NCBI RefSeq assembly: GCF_947251645.1 | Contig: NZ_OX366364.1 | Location: forward strand, 992,001-1,056,000 | Length of the DNA stretch: 64,000 nucleotides | Origin: Wolbachia endosymbiont (group A) of Bibio marci | GTDB taxonomy: Bacteria > Pseudomonadota > Alphaproteobacteria > Rickettsiales > Anaplasmataceae | Direction: 5' to 3' | Shown here: one piece after another, positions 53,667 to 63,901 of the stretch | How the letters are laid out: every line of letters begins with the position of its first letter | Position numbering within the stretch: the first letter of the stretch is position 1 | Notes under the pieces: generated by a model | Database searches by the model: none | Seen by the model: only the letters and a program-made list of their open reading frames with translations | What the model was told of the DNA's origin: nothing | Program-made: the position numbers and the translations under genes

Positions 53667-54753
53667 GGCTTTGTTGCATAGCAACCGAAAAAATCTGGTG
53701 GCTACTGACAAAATTCATTATAAATAACCATTTAACTGTTGAAGAAAAAATATGCCACAGAAAATGAAAGTCAGCAACCAAAACGAATATAACAAATTCC
53801 TTGAAAAAAGGGGAAATATTTTTCGTTACATCGATGAAGCTATCGAAAATTGGTATGAAAATAGTCCAAAAATGCAGGGCGGCAACTATATTTACAGTGA
53901 TAAAGTCGTAATTTTGGTGCATATAATTGTCAATCTTTTTAGAATTGGTTTAAGACAAACGGTGGGGTTTATAAAAGGATATCTGCAACAAATAGGAAAA
54001 AATTTGGCAGTTATCAGCTATTCACAAGCATCAAGAAGGTTTAAAAAACTTAATATTAAGATAAATGATTGCAGGGTTGATAAAAGCAACATGGAAAATA
54101 TTGAAATTATCATAGATAGCACAAGTATCAGCATTTACAGTAACACTCCTGGCCACAGTAAGGAAAACAGTGCAGATAGAAAGTACCGAAGCTACGAGCA
54201 AGTAAGAAAGTTACATGTTATGTTAAGTGTGAATAGTAAAAAAGCTATAGCTGCAAGATACAGTAATGGCGTCTACTCTGACCACTATGGAGCTTGCGAT
54301 TTGCTTGAAGAAGTTAATTTTCAGCACAAAATAAAAGCATTATATGCAGATAGGGCATACGATAGGCACAAACTTTATAAATTGTGTAAGAAATACGATA
54401 TAAAGACAAAAGTTCTACCAAAAAAGGATGCAGCAGAACATTCAAAAATAGATTATATGTCTGACAGAAATGCTGCTATTAGGTTAATAAAATTATATGG
54501 ACAAGATGGTGTAAAAGAGTGGAAAAAGGAAGCAATTTATGGAAAGAGATCTTACATAGAAGGATTTTTCTCAAGGTTGAAGCAAGTATTTGGATTTAGC
54601 TTTAGGAATAAATCTGAAGTAAATCGTGAAAAAGAATTACTAATTAAGTGCTATTTGCTCAACAAATTCACTGATATTGGTATGGCTAAATTTGAAATCA
54701 TTACATAAATTTGTCGTAAACCATCACTGCTTAAGGTGCTATGCAACAAAGCC
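53667..54753 (+). mobile_element. IS5-family insertion sequence, copy D (diverged)
   Basis: 1087 bp in the opposite orientation to A-C, 9-bp duplication ATTCCAGTG at 53658-53666 and 54754-54762. Clearly the same element with many substitutions, so an older insertion or a separate lineage. Confidence 0.95.
53752..54708 (+). CDS. IS5-family DDE transposase (copy D)
   Basis: 318 residues, intact. IIIDSTSISIY replaces IAIDSTGISIY of copies A-C; ALYADRAYDRHKLY and KRSYIEGFFSRLKQVFGF are kept, so the DDE residues remain. Could be functional. Confidence 0.93.
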   Translation: MPQKMKVSNQNEYNKFLEKRGNIFRYIDEAIENWYENSPKMQGGNYIYSDKVVILVHIIVNLFRIGLRQTVGFIKGYLQQIGKNLAVISYSQASRRFKKLNIKINDCRVDKSNMENIEIIIDSTSISIYSNTPGHSKENSADRKYRSYEQVRKLHVMLSVNSKKAIAARYSNGVYSDHYGACDLLEEVNFQHKIKALYADRAYDRHKLYKLCKKYDIKTKVLPKKDAAEHSKIDYMSDRNAAIRLIKLYGQDGVKEWKKEAIYGKRSYIEGFFSRLKQVFGFSFRNKSEVNREKELLIKCYLLNKFTDIGMAKFEIIT

Positions 54754-54820
54754 ATTCCAGTGTCACGCACTGGAATGACAAGAAAGGGACACTGGGATGG
54801 CTTTGTCATCTAAGTAGCTA
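54754..54820. repeat. family-1 palindromic repeat after IS copy D
   Basis: ATTCCAGTGTCACGCACTGGAATGACA plus a partial unit (GGGACACTGGGATGGCTTTG). The GGCTTTG here resembles an IS5 end stub directly next to repeat sequence. Confidence 0.75.
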
Positions 54821-54827
54821 AAACTAG

Positions 54828-56165
54828 CTATCTCGATGGTGTATTACCATTTCCTCTTGCTGCACGTTCATTCAATACATCAGTAACTTTTGACTTAGGA
54901 TTTTCTTTAGCATCACTTGCAGAACTACGCTGATCAGCATTAGACTTTTCATTATCAGTAGTTCCCGATGGAGCTTGATAATGACCAATTGGATAATCAT
55001 GTACAGGAGTAGGTATTCTTCGAGGCTTTTTAGCATTACCACTATCTAAATTTATCTTCTTTGATTTATGATCACTAGCTTCAGACCATTTATCCTGCCC
55101 CTCCCTCGTCATATTTGCCCCAGACTGCCCTGAAGTTTTCTGTGGACACACCTCTTTCTTCGGTTCAGGCTTCGCTTTTTTCTCTTCTTCCACTTTTGGT
55201 TTTGTTTCTTTTACCTCGCGGATCTCCTCCTTTATAACCTCTTTAGGCATTAGTTCTTTCATAGGTTTTGGTAAAAGATCTAGTTCTGGTTTGCTCAGAA
55301 CAACCGGTCTTACAAATCCGGGTGAAACTTCAAAAAGGGAAACTGGCACTTTAGGTTTTTCTCTTTCATCTACCTTGATTTCTACGTCTTTACGAACTTC
55401 TTTAGTTGCTTCTTCCTTTAATGATGTTTTTTCTGCTTTTTTATCTTCTTTTTCTTTAGATGCCTCTGCCACAGCCGCCAACTCAACTCCAAAAATCTCT
55501 GCGAACATTGTAACAATCCATCCGACAACGGCCAGCTGTAACTTGAGTTTCAGTCCCCTCAGCGCTTCAAGCCTCTCTAGTATTGCTACTTCCTCTTCTT
55601 TAGATAAACCACCACCGAATAATTTTTCTTCCAATTCTTTTATCTCTTTGTCCAACCTCTGATCGAAACTTAAATCGCGTGCAAAAATCTTCTTGATTAA
55701 CTCCTTAAGCTTGTCACGCATAAATTTAATTATCGAAAGAAGCCAATTTTTTTCTTTCTTCTCCTTGAGCATTTGGTAGATTTTCGGATCTACATCTACT
55801 TCAAAGAGGTTGAAGAGAGGTTCAAAGAAATTCCACAGTGTTCTTTCATAATTGAAGTAACCCTCATCACCTTCTTCTCCGATATGTAGCTCTGCTTGAG
55901 ATGATATTTCATCGATACAACTAGAAGCCTGACGCTCACACTCGAGCCTTCTGAGTAAATCTTGTCTGGCAAGCTCCTCTACGGCTGCTTTTAGTTCATT
56001 TAACTTCTGCTCCGCAGAGAAATCTTGCTCCCTGATTTTTCCTTGGAAGATTGAGCTACCGTTTTTGTTATTATCTGAAAAATTTTTCATTATTTTTGTC
56101 CCCTCAATAAAATTACTGCCTTTGTTCTTACCTAGAAAGCTTTCCACCATTTTTACTCCCTTCAT
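54828..56165 (-). CDS. Lys/Glu-rich effector-like protein
   Basis: 445 residues. An amphipathic helical N-terminal region (SAEQKLNELKAAVEELARQD; LEEKLFGGGLSKEEEVAIL) leads to one hydrophobic segment near residue 220 (LKLQLAVVGWIVTMFAEIFG), then a long Lys/Glu/Pro-rich stretch (EVKETKPKVEEEKKAKPEPK) and a Ser/Asn-rich tail. No enzyme motif. Tail stretches such as KKPRRIPTP may bind nucleic acid or act in localisation; that is speculation. ATG at 56165 or, five codons in, at 56150. Unrecognised family. Confidence 0.6.
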   Translation of the reverse strand: MKGVKMVESFLGKNKGSNFIEGTKIMKNFSDNNKNGSSIFQGKIREQDFSAEQKLNELKAAVEELARQDLLRRLECERQASSCIDEISSQAELHIGEEGDEGYFNYERTLWNFFEPLFNLFEVDVDPKIYQMLKEKKEKNWLLSIIKFMRDKLKELIKKIFARDLSFDQRLDKEIKELEEKLFGGGLSKEEEVAILERLEALRGLKLKLQLAVVGWIVTMFAEIFGVELAAVAEASKEKEDKKAEKTSLKEEATKEVRKDVEIKVDEREKPKVPVSLFEVSPGFVRPVVLSKPELDLLPKPMKELMPKEVIKEEIREVKETKPKVEEEKKAKPEPKKEVCPQKTSGQSGANMTREGQDKWSEASDHKSKKINLDSGNAKKPRRIPTPVHDYPIGHYQAPSGTTDNEKSNADQRSSASDAKENPKSKVTDVLNERAARGNGNTPSR

Positions 56166-56275
56166 AAAACTTAATAATTTAATTTTACAGCACTAAACAT
56201 TTAAGAACTATTAATGTAAAGATGTCAATAAGATTATTTACATCTTTACACTATATATATTATATCATACGCCAT

Positions 56276-56450
56276 TTAACCTTTCAATAATATTCTTGCT
56301 GCTTTTTCAAACTCTAGCATGCGCTTTCCTTAAATTGGTTCTTATTAGTGTTCACTTTTGCCTCTACCACCACTTTTTCCTGTAAAGGATTTGATATAGA
56401 TTTTATTATACTCTCTGGCATAACATTGTACAACATATTATATTCAGAGT
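56276..56450 (-). pseudogene. 3' fragment of uvrB
   Basis: Matches the end of the intact uvrB (58804-59000) with gaps: CTTTCAATAATATTCTTGCTGC, then AGCATGCGCTTTCC, TTGGTTCTTATTAGTGTTCAC, TCCTGTAAAGGATTTGATATAG and ACATTGTACAACATATTAT. Same strand as uvrB. Decayed and non-functional. Confidence 0.8.
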
Positions 56451-56534
56451 GTATTGAACGAGCCTGAAAGGCTGATAAACGAGTATCAACAAAGACTGTC
56501 AGAAAGCAAAGATAAAGCTACATTAGATATATCT

Positions 56535-56690
56535 TAGCCACTTAAGTAGGGTTGGGCCCGACCCTGAAAGCACACCCATTGTAAATACTGTACTATCCAC
56601 TGTGGCGAGTTTCTGGGAACATTAAAACTCATACTTAAAGCCATACCGCTTGGTGCGGCAAAACAACCCTGCCAAATCGGAACAATTTTG
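56535..56690 (-). pseudogene. 3' fragment of a terminase large subunit
   Basis: On the minus strand CAGGGTTGTTTTGCCGCACC, AAGCGGTATGGCT, TTAATGTTCCCAGAAACTCGCCA, GTGGATAGTAC and CTTTCAGGGTCGGGCCCAACCCT follow in the same order as the last 190 bases of the intact terL at 50040-50247, with internal deletions. A short stretch on the plus strand at 56456-56537 (PERLINEYQQRLSESKDKA) may be the tail of yet another gene. Confidence 0.8.
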
Positions 56691-56725
56691 AGTGAGCTTA
56701 TTATTGTGTGGCACTATTTCAATAA

Positions 56726-58615
56726 TCACTGTCTGCCTTTAACACTTGTGTCAATTTGCTGCGAACAAGCTTGCGTAAAATCAGTAGATGGAACATCCTT
56801 AGTAGTCTCGGTTGGCTCTGTAGATACACTATCACTCATCTTAAAATTCTTGCTTATAACTTCTGAAACATTTTCTCCCTCTAAAAGACAGTCTTTTCCT
56901 AAACTTGATTTGTCTTTTAATTTGTTAAACTTTGCTTTGTTTTCCTCATCAATCTCTACTTTTATTTTATTACCACCTTCCTTACTAGGACTTAGATAAA
57001 TATTAATCTCTCCTACCTCAGTGGTAAAAGACATTTTAATGCTACCTTTTAAGACATCTGTGTAATTTCTTTTTCCATCTTTTGTACCTTCAACTCTCAC
57101 TATACTTTCCCCAATTTGAAGTATGCCGACTTTTAATTTTAACTCTTTAGCTTTCTCATTGTTTAAGATTTTCACAGGTTCAATAATACTATCTTGTGAA
57201 TATTTCACATAAAAATATCTATTATCTATTTCTGCTTTAAAGTCATACTCATGAATTTGCTTACTTTTGTTTACAATACCTTCACATGCTATGCTTATTA
57301 GCTTGCTTTCAATTTCTTCACATTCCTTAGAGAGATTATTTATATAATTAGATCCATAATCTTGTGCTAGATCGGTATTACCGAAGAAAAATTCTTGTCT
57401 TGCTTTTCCACCTTTTAACAATAACTTGTTAGTGATGCTTTCTATGATGCCTGAAACTTTATCTTCATTGTCATCGTCTTGGTCGGAGATACCATCAGAC
57501 TGCCTTTCACGCGCTCCAGTTTCATCGCGTAGTTTCAAATTATTACTACTAAGAACATCGTCTATTTCTTTAAATATTAAATTTGTTACAGTTTCTTTAT
57601 CATCTTTTTCATTGTCATCACTACAACTTGAATTTAACCTTATTCCTTCCTTCAAGTACTCATCTACTATTTTCTCAATACTTTCTAGAATATTTTCTTC
57701 AGATTCTTGTTTATTTTGTGCTGTCATACCTCTTATCTCCTCACAAAACTTATCAATTAGCTCCTGTTCATCTGTAGTTAATGGTATTTCTAGCTTCGCT
57801 AACAGTGAGTCTTCTAGAAAAAGATAATCACTTGAACTACAGCTCGAATCCTCGTCTTCTGGGTCACAATCACTCGGTTCAGTAGAAATTGTTTTATTAT
57901 CGTCACCGGAGCTATTTGAACAATCATCTACCGAACCATCAGATGTTGTTGAATTCCCTTCATTTTCACGAGAATCATCTGAATAATAGTCCGAATCCTC
58001 TTCTGTGTTACAATCACTCAATTTAACAGACTCTATCTGACTATCATCACCAGAGCTATTTGAACAATCGTTTCTTTCACCTACCGAACTATCAGGTGTT
58101 GCCGGATTCCCTTCATTTTCATAAGAATCATCTAAATCATAACCCAAATCCTTCAAAGCTTGACGGCACTCATGTTTAGTAACATATTCAAATGGAGTCT
58201 TTTCACTTCGATCTTGCACATTTGAATCAGCTCCTGCTTTTAAAAGAAATCCTATACCGTTAGTATCGTTACGTTCAGCAACGTAATGTAACAGAGTTTT
58301 TCCATCTTGGTTTTGTACATTTGGATCAGCCCCTACTATTAGAAGAGACGTTATATATTGAATATAATTGTAATCGCCTAATGAATTGCTATTGCTTTCT
58401 AACCAATTTAAAATGCCACGTAATTCTTCATCTAAGTAATATGACAGAGTTTTTCCATTTTGGTTCTATATATTTGGATCAGCTCCTGCTCCTAGAAGAA
58501 ACATTATATGTTGAATATTATTGGGAGGATCTAATAGATTGCTATTGCTTGCTAACTGACCTAAAATGTTACGTAATTTTTCATTTAATTTCTTGTTTGG
58601 TACCCCACCATGCAT
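56726..58615 (-). pseudogene. ankyrin-repeat protein with acidic tandem repeats; premature stop
   Basis: From ATG at 58615 one frame encodes about 629 residues interrupted by TAG at 58466-58468, where the sibling repeat has CAA (PNI-stop-NQNGKTL versus PNVQNQDGKTL). The first 150 residues are three ankyrin-like repeats (FLLGAGADPN, LLIVGADPNVQNQDGKTLLHYVAE, FLLKAGADSNVQDRSEKTPFEYV). Then two acidic units of about 45 residues sharing DCSNSSGDD and ENEGN, then a helical region and a beta-rich C-terminal domain. From GTG at 58219 a 497-residue protein remains open. Ankyrin proteins in Wolbachia are host-interaction candidates. Confidence 0.7.
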
Positions 58616-58803
58616 ATTCTATAACCATTACTCACTAATTCTTCAGTGATTACTGTAATATATAGATAAATCAATAAAAAAATACACCTTTCCTTCTTCA
58701 GTTCTAAAATATTGTCAAAAGGCTCAAAAAGATGAGTTAAAGTAAGAAGGAGAATAGCAGGTTGTTTACACTTTCATGCTATGCCCATAGCATCATATAT
58801 TAC

Positions 58804-60717
58804 TTAACCTTTCAATAATTTTTTTATTCTTGCTGCTTCTTCAAACTCTAAATTTTCAGCATGCTCTATCATTTGCTTTCTCAAGTCATCCTTATTAGTA
58901 TTTACTTTTGGTTCTGCTATTGCCCTCTCCTGTAAGGTGTTTGATATAGGTTTTATTATAGTCTTTGGGACAATATTGTGCAATATATTATGTTCTTCTT
59001 GTTTTTTTCTTCTTCTTTCGGTCTCTCTTAATGCACGATCTAAAGAACCAGTGATTTTATCTGCATATAAAATTACTCTACCTTCAGCATTACGTGCAGC
59101 ACGACCGATCGTTTGAATTAATGAAGTTGCCGATCGCAAAAATCCTTCTTTATCAGCATCCAAAATTGCAACTAACCCACACTCTGGAATATCAAGACCT
59201 TCCCTAAGCAAGTTAACACCTACTAAAACGTCAATTTCTTTAGATCTTAATTTACATATAATTTCTATTCTCTCCAGCGCACCAATATCCGAATGCAAAT
59301 AACTCACTCTCATATTCAATTCACTCATATATTCAGCCAAATTTTCAGCCATTTTTTTCGTCAATGTAGTGATTAAAACACAAAATCCCTTCCCTATTGT
59401 CACTTGTGCCTCATGAATTACATCATCAATTTGACTCTCTATTGGTTTCACAATGCAGATTGGGTCTGTAAGCCCTGTTGGACGGATAACCTGCTCTATA
59501 AATACATTATTGGTCTTTGCTAGCTCATACTTTCCGGGAGTGGCTGAAATGTAAATAGTCTGCGGCCTAACTTCCTCCCACTCTTCAAATTTTAATGGAC
59601 GATTATCAAAAGCGGAAGGGAGCCTGAAGCCATAGTCAATCAATTTCTTTTTACGCGCCTCATTACCACTGTACATCGCACCAACCTGAGGAACGGTGAC
59701 ATGACTCTCATCAACAAATAAAATTACGTCTTTGGGTAAATATTCAAACAAAGTAGGCGGTGGATCCCCAGCTTCCATTCCATAGAGATAACGCGAATAA
59801 TTTTCAATACCTTTACATATTCCTGTTGTTCTCATCATTTCGATATCAAAATCAGTGCGTTGCTCGAGGCGCTTTGCTTCAATAATCTTGTTTTGCGAGT
59901 AGTAATAATCCAAGCGTTCATGCAGCTCTTTTTTGATTAGCTGAGCTGCCTGCAACAAGGTCTCACGCGGGGTTATGTAATAGCTGTTTGGAAAAATGGT
60001 GATTTTATTTACGCCTTTAGTAACATTGCCCGTTATAGCATCAATTTCAAAAATTTCTTCTACTTCATCGCCAAATAACGATAAACGCCAAGCTTTATTT
60101 TCATAATGGGAAGGAAATATATCAATAATATCGCCGCGCACTCTGAAATATCCTCTCTCAAACCTGGCATCAGAGCGCTTGTATTGGAGATCAGTTAAGT
60201 TGCTCAGGAAATCATTAATACGAATTTTATTTCCAACACTAAGCGATATGATCATGCTAAGATAGCTCTCAGGCGAACCAAGACCATATATGCAGGAAAC
60301 ACTGGCAACTACGATCGTATCCCTGCGCTCCAAAAGGGAGCAGACGGTGGAATAACGCAGCATCTCAATTCTTTCGTTGATTGCAGAATCTTTTTCGATA
60401 TAAGTATCAGTTTGTGGTAAATAGGCTTCAGGTTGATAATAATCATAATAAGAAATGAAGTATTCAACAGCATTATGGGGAAACAATCCTTTCATTTCCT
60501 CATAAAGCTGTGCTGCTAAAGTTTTATTGTGTGCCATAATTAATGCAGGCCTATTTGTTCTTGCAATAACATTTGCCATAGTAAAAGTTTTCCCAGAACC
60601 AGTAACTCCAAGCAAAACCTGATCTCTTTTATTGCTATTTAGCCCTGCAATTAAGCCATCGATTGCTTGTGGTTGATCTCCATCTGGTTGAAAATGTGTA
60701 GTGATTTGAAATTCCAT
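58804..60717 (-). CDS. uvrB: excinuclease ABC subunit UvrB
   Basis: Damage-verifying helicase of nucleotide excision repair. Walker [13 protein letters not shown], beta-hairpin region [25 protein letters not shown] motif [14 protein letters not shown], motif [18 protein letters not shown] and C-terminal UVR domain [21 protein letters not shown]. 637 residues, complete. A decayed copy of its 3' end lies at 56276-56450. Confidence 0.97.
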   Translation of the reverse strand: MEFQITTHFQPDGDQPQAIDGLIAGLNSNKRDQVLLGVTGSGKTFTMANVIARTNRPALIMAHNKTLAAQLYEEMKGLFPHNAVEYFISYYDYYQPEAYLPQTDTYIEKDSAINERIEMLRYSTVCSLLERRDTIVVASVSCIYGLGSPESYLSMIISLSVGNKIRINDFLSNLTDLQYKRSDARFERGYFRVRGDIIDIFPSHYENKAWRLSLFGDEVEEIFEIDAITGNVTKGVNKITIFPNSYYITPRETLLQAAQLIKKELHERLDYYYSQNKIIEAKRLEQRTDFDIEMMRTTGICKGIENYSRYLYGMEAGDPPPTLFEYLPKDVILFVDESHVTVPQVGAMYSGNEARKKKLIDYGFRLPSAFDNRPLKFEEWEEVRPQTIYISATPGKYELAKTNNVFIEQVIRPTGLTDPICIVKPIESQIDDVIHEAQVTIGKGFCVLITTLTKKMAENLAEYMSELNMRVSYLHSDIGALERIEIICKLRSKEIDVLVGVNLLREGLDIPECGLVAILDADKEGFLRSATSLIQTIGRAARNAEGRVILYADKITGSLDRALRETERRRKKQEEHNILHNIVPKTIIKPISNTLQERAIAEPKVNTNKDDLRKQMIEHAENLEFEEAARIKKLLKG

Positions 60718-60818
60718 GAGTTCTACCTACTATGTTTTCATAATGTGTTTATTATTGTATAATACACTTGCTAGTGTAAATAAGGTATGAAAGTGAATGT
60801 AAATAGATGTAAGAAATT

Positions 60819-61583
60819 CTATTTTTTCCTTTTATAGAGTTTGCTCCAAACTTTATTGTTAGTTAATACAAAAAACACTGTTAAAATTATAAAATACGCC
60901 ACTACTTTTAATCCAAGTTTATGCCTGCGCTCTAATTCTGGCTCTCCTGCCCATTGTAAAAAATTTACCACGTCATATGCCATATTTTCAACTGTGGCTT
61001 GTCTTGCACCATCATATTCCACCATTCCTTCAGAAAGTGGTGGCGCCATAGCTAATCTGCCTGTTGGAAAATACGAATTAAAATATAAATCATTTTCATC
61101 GTGTTCGCCGTTTTGATAGCCTGTTAACAGTGAATAGACATAATTTGCACCATCATGCCTTGCTTTAATAATTAACGATAAGTCTGGTAGAACAGCACCA
61201 TTATTGCTTGCTGCAGCTGCTTCTTTTGAATCAAAAGGCGCAATAAAATAGTCTGAAGGTACTCCAGGTCTGTCAAACATTTCACCCATATCATTTGGGC
61301 CATCTTTAACTTGGTAAGAAGCCGCAATCTGTTTTACATCTTCTTCAGAAAAACCGATGTCTTGCAAATTACGAAATGCTACTCTATTCATTGAATGACA
61401 AGCAGCACAGACTTCCTTATATACCTTGTAGCCACGTTGAATTGATTCTCTATCGAAAGACCCAGTAATTCCATCACATTTCCAGTCCATTTTTTTATTT
61501 GGTGATGGTTTAAAATCTTCTGCATACACAAAATTAGTAAGGAATAATGCACAAAACACAGCCAATATATTTTTAACCAGCAT
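60819..61583 (-). CDS. petC: cytochrome c1
   Basis: Haem c subunit of the bc1 complex. Signal peptide 1-21 (ILAVFCALFLTNFVYA), haem site VCAACHSMNR, axial-Met region PTGRLAMAPPLSEG and a C-terminal membrane anchor (LKVVAYFIILTVFFVLTNNKVW). 254 residues. Start overlaps the petB stop region by one base, so translationally coupled. Confidence 0.95.
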   Translation of the reverse strand: MLVKNILAVFCALFLTNFVYAEDFKPSPNKKMDWKCDGITGSFDRESIQRGYKVYKEVCAACHSMNRVAFRNLQDIGFSEEDVKQIAASYQVKDGPNDMGEMFDRPGVPSDYFIAPFDSKEAAAASNNGAVLPDLSLIIKARHDGANYVYSLLTGYQNGEHDENDLYFNSYFPTGRLAMAPPLSEGMVEYDGARQATVENMAYDVVNFLQWAGEPELERRHKLGLKVVAYFIILTVFFVLTNNKVWSKLYKRKK

Positions 61584-62812
61584 TATTTCATCTCCGGCAC
61601 AGAATCACTTAAGGTTTTTGGTGGTTCTTCTGGCTTTTCATATTTACTAAGCAGTGGTAAAATTATTACAAAGTATGCAAAATAATAAAGAGTGGATAGC
61701 CTACTCATAGTGATGTAAGGCTCCTTCACCTCTTGTCCTCCAAGCCAGGCAAGAAGTGCAAAATTTATTGCAAAAACCCAAAAAAAATTCTTGAATACCG
61801 GGCGGTAAGCACCACTTTTAACTTTTGATCTATCAAGCCAAGGTAACAGAAACCAAACTAAAATAGATGCAAACATAGTAAGCACACCAGTAAGTTTATC
61901 TGGAATTGAACGTAGCATTGCATAAAAAGGTAAAAAATACCACTCTGGCACTATATGTACCGGAGTTACCATAGAGTCAGCTTCTATATAATTGTCTGGA
62001 TGCCCAAGATAATTGGGAGCATAAAAAACAAATGCAAACAAAGCTACAAAAAACAGACCAAAAGTTATGCAATCCTTGACTATATAATAAGGATAGAGAG
62101 GAATGGTATCCTTATCTGATTTTACCTCCACTCCACTTGGGTTACCAGAGCCAAACCTATGCAGAGCTATCACATGAAGCATAGCTAAAGCAATAATAAC
62201 AAAAGGCAGAAGATAATGCAGAGCGAAAAAACGGTTAAGTGTTGGGTTATCCACTGAAAAACCACCCCATAACCATATAACTATTTTATTGCCAATTAAA
62301 GGTATAGCAGAAAATAAGTTGGTTATAACTGTTGCACCCCAGAAACTCATTTGCCCCCAAGGCAATACATATCCCATAAAGGCAGTTGCCATCATTGCAA
62401 AAAATATAAATATACCAACAAACCACACCATCTCTCGTGGCCTCTTGTAAGATCCGTAATATAACCCACGCATTATATGAACATAGACTACCATAAAGAA
62501 GAGCGATGCTCCAACAGCGTGAGTGTAGCGTATTAACCACCCGTAATTTACATCTCGCATTATGCGCTCTACACTATTAAACGCATAATCAACATGCGGA
62601 GTGTAGTGCATAGCAAGAAATATACCTGTTATTATTTGTAAAATTAGTGCTATACCAGCCAAAGAGCCAAAATTCCAAGCATAATTTAAGTTTTTTGGCA
62701 CTTGGTAAGAAGCAGTGTGTCTTAGAAAAGAAAATATAGGCAGTCTATATTCTATCCACCCTAATATGCCTTTTTCTTCTTTTATTGTTTCTTTTTTGTT
62801 ATCTTCCTGCAT
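61583..62812 (-). CDS. petB: cytochrome b of the bc1 complex
   Basis: Quinol-oxidising membrane subunit with two haems b. Eight membrane helices; Qo-site motif [29 protein letters not shown], and paired His helices ([43 protein letters not shown]). 409 residues. Operon with petC. The Rieske gene petA is not next to it; a DnaJ-like gene lies upstream on the same strand. Confidence 0.96.
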   Translation of the reverse strand: MQEDNKKETIKEEKGILGWIEYRLPIFSFLRHTASYQVPKNLNYAWNFGSLAGIALILQIITGIFLAMHYTPHVDYAFNSVERIMRDVNYGWLIRYTHAVGASLFFMVVYVHIMRGLYYGSYKRPREMVWFVGIFIFFAMMATAFMGYVLPWGQMSFWGATVITNLFSAIPLIGNKIVIWLWGGFSVDNPTLNRFFALHYLLPFVIIALAMLHVIALHRFGSGNPSGVEVKSDKDTIPLYPYYIVKDCITFGLFFVALFAFVFYAPNYLGHPDNYIEADSMVTPVHIVPEWYFLPFYAMLRSIPDKLTGVLTMFASILVWFLLPWLDRSKVKSGAYRPVFKNFFWVFAINFALLAWLGGQEVKEPYITMSRLSTLYYFAYFVIILPLLSKYEKPEEPPKTLSDSVPEMK

Positions 62813-62907
62813 AACTTAAAGTTTTTTGAATATTGCTATCTTTAACTCATTTTATTGTAGCAGCTTATCCTCTACGCACAATAAAAAGTTTAAAGTAATA
62901 CTAATTA

Positions 62908-63267
62908 CTACTTCTTCAGCAACCTATCACGTGCTGCGTTTAATTTTTGCGCAAAATATTCCGAGCCTCCCTTATCTGGGTGAACTAATTTCATTAAATT
63001 TTGATATGCTTTATTGATTTCATTTTGACTGGCCTCAGGATTCAGCCCCAGTATCTTTAATGCTTCATCTTTGGACATGTTATCACCAGTGTAATTTTCA
63101 GTATAACTTCTACTGCTATCAAATTCGTTCAAAAACTTACTCAATATAGAGTTCATCATGAAACTTACGTTATTTTTTCTTGTCAGGAAGAGAAAAAATA
63201 CAAAAACACTAGGCAGAATAAATGTAATCACTATGAATATCAGAAAAAGGAAAAAGATGAATGACAT
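62908..63267 (-). CDS. small membrane-anchored J-domain protein
   Basis: 119 residues: N-terminal membrane helix (FIFFLFLIFIVITFILPSVF), linker, and a C-terminal J domain from about residue 65 (MSKDEALKILGLNPEASQNEINKAYQNLMKLVHPDKGG) with the HPD tripeptide that stimulates DnaK. The anchor-then-J order resembles mitochondrial Pam18/Tim14 and its alphaproteobacterial relatives. Upstream of petB, divergent from nfuA. Confidence 0.88.
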   Translation of the reverse strand: MSFIFFLFLIFIVITFILPSVFVFFLFLTRKNNVSFMMNSILSKFLNEFDSSRSYTENYTGDNMSKDEALKILGLNPEASQNEINKAYQNLMKLVHPDKGGSEYFAQKLNAARDRLLKK

Positions 63268-63316
63268 GTATATTTTTTTATCATTTTATGATTAAATAGT
63301 AACAATTATAATCGTC

Positions 63317-63901
63317 ATGGTAAATAACATGTTCATTCAGATTGAAGAAACACCTAATCCAAACACACTGAAATTTCTTCCTGGATTTGCAATTCTAAAC
63401 GAAGGAGAAACGGCTGATTTTTCAAATGCAGATGAAATAAAAAACTCCAAGTTAGCAGCAAATCTTTTTCAAATAGAACATGTGGTAAGAGTGTTTTTTG
63501 GCCATGATTTTATTTCAGTGACAAAATCTGGTGGGATTAATTGGGATATATTAAAAGTGGAAATTTTAACTACAATTATGGATCACTTTACTTCAGGTGG
63601 AAAAGCACTAGATAAAGAAGGAGTGAATGATAATAACATACCAGATGAGGAATTTTTTGATAAAAGTGATATAGAAATTGTAAATAGAATAAAAGAATTG
63701 ATGGAAAGTTACATCAAACCTGCAGTTGCTCAAGATGGTGGCGATATCAAATTTCGTGGCTATAAAGATGGAATAGTTTATGTTGAGTTACAAGGAGCTT
63801 GCTCTGGATGCCCAAGTGCTGCAATTACCCTCAAGCAAGGAGTGCAGAATATGCTGAGCTACCACATACCAGAGGTTGCAGGTATAGAGACCACACTATG
63901 A
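63317..63901 (+). CDS. nfuA: NfuA-like Fe-S cluster carrier
   Basis: Delivers Fe-S clusters to target proteins. N-terminal Nfu_N domain ([19 protein letters not shown]) and C-terminal NifU-like domain from about residue 120 ([30 protein letters not shown]) with the CxxC that holds the cluster. 194 residues, or 190 if ATG 63329 is used, which matches family N-termini better. Its TGA overlaps the ATG of the next gene (ATGA). Confidence 0.94.
   Translation: MVNNMFIQIEETPNPNTLKFLPGFAILNEGETADFSNADEIKNSKLAANLFQIEHVVRVFFGHDFISVTKSGGINWDILKVEILTTIMDHFTSGGKALDKEGVNDNNIPDEEFFDKSDIEIVNRIKELMESYIKPAVAQDGGDIKFRGYKDGIVYVELQGACSGCPSAAITLKQGVQNMLSYHIPEVAGIETTL

Noticed and set aside
54828..56165. A further degron-like motif (DSGNAK) in the 445-residue protein
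   Set aside because: Lacks the final Ser and hydrophobic position of the DSG-phi-x-S pattern.
42125..58615. Cytoplasmic incompatibility (cifA/cifB) genes
   Set aside because: None of the accessory proteins shows the deubiquitylase or nuclease motifs or the N-terminal sequence expected for Cif proteins.
48817..58615. A WO prophage island
   Set aside because: Only a terminase and its fragment are seen; no capsid, tail, baseplate, lysis or recombinase gene.
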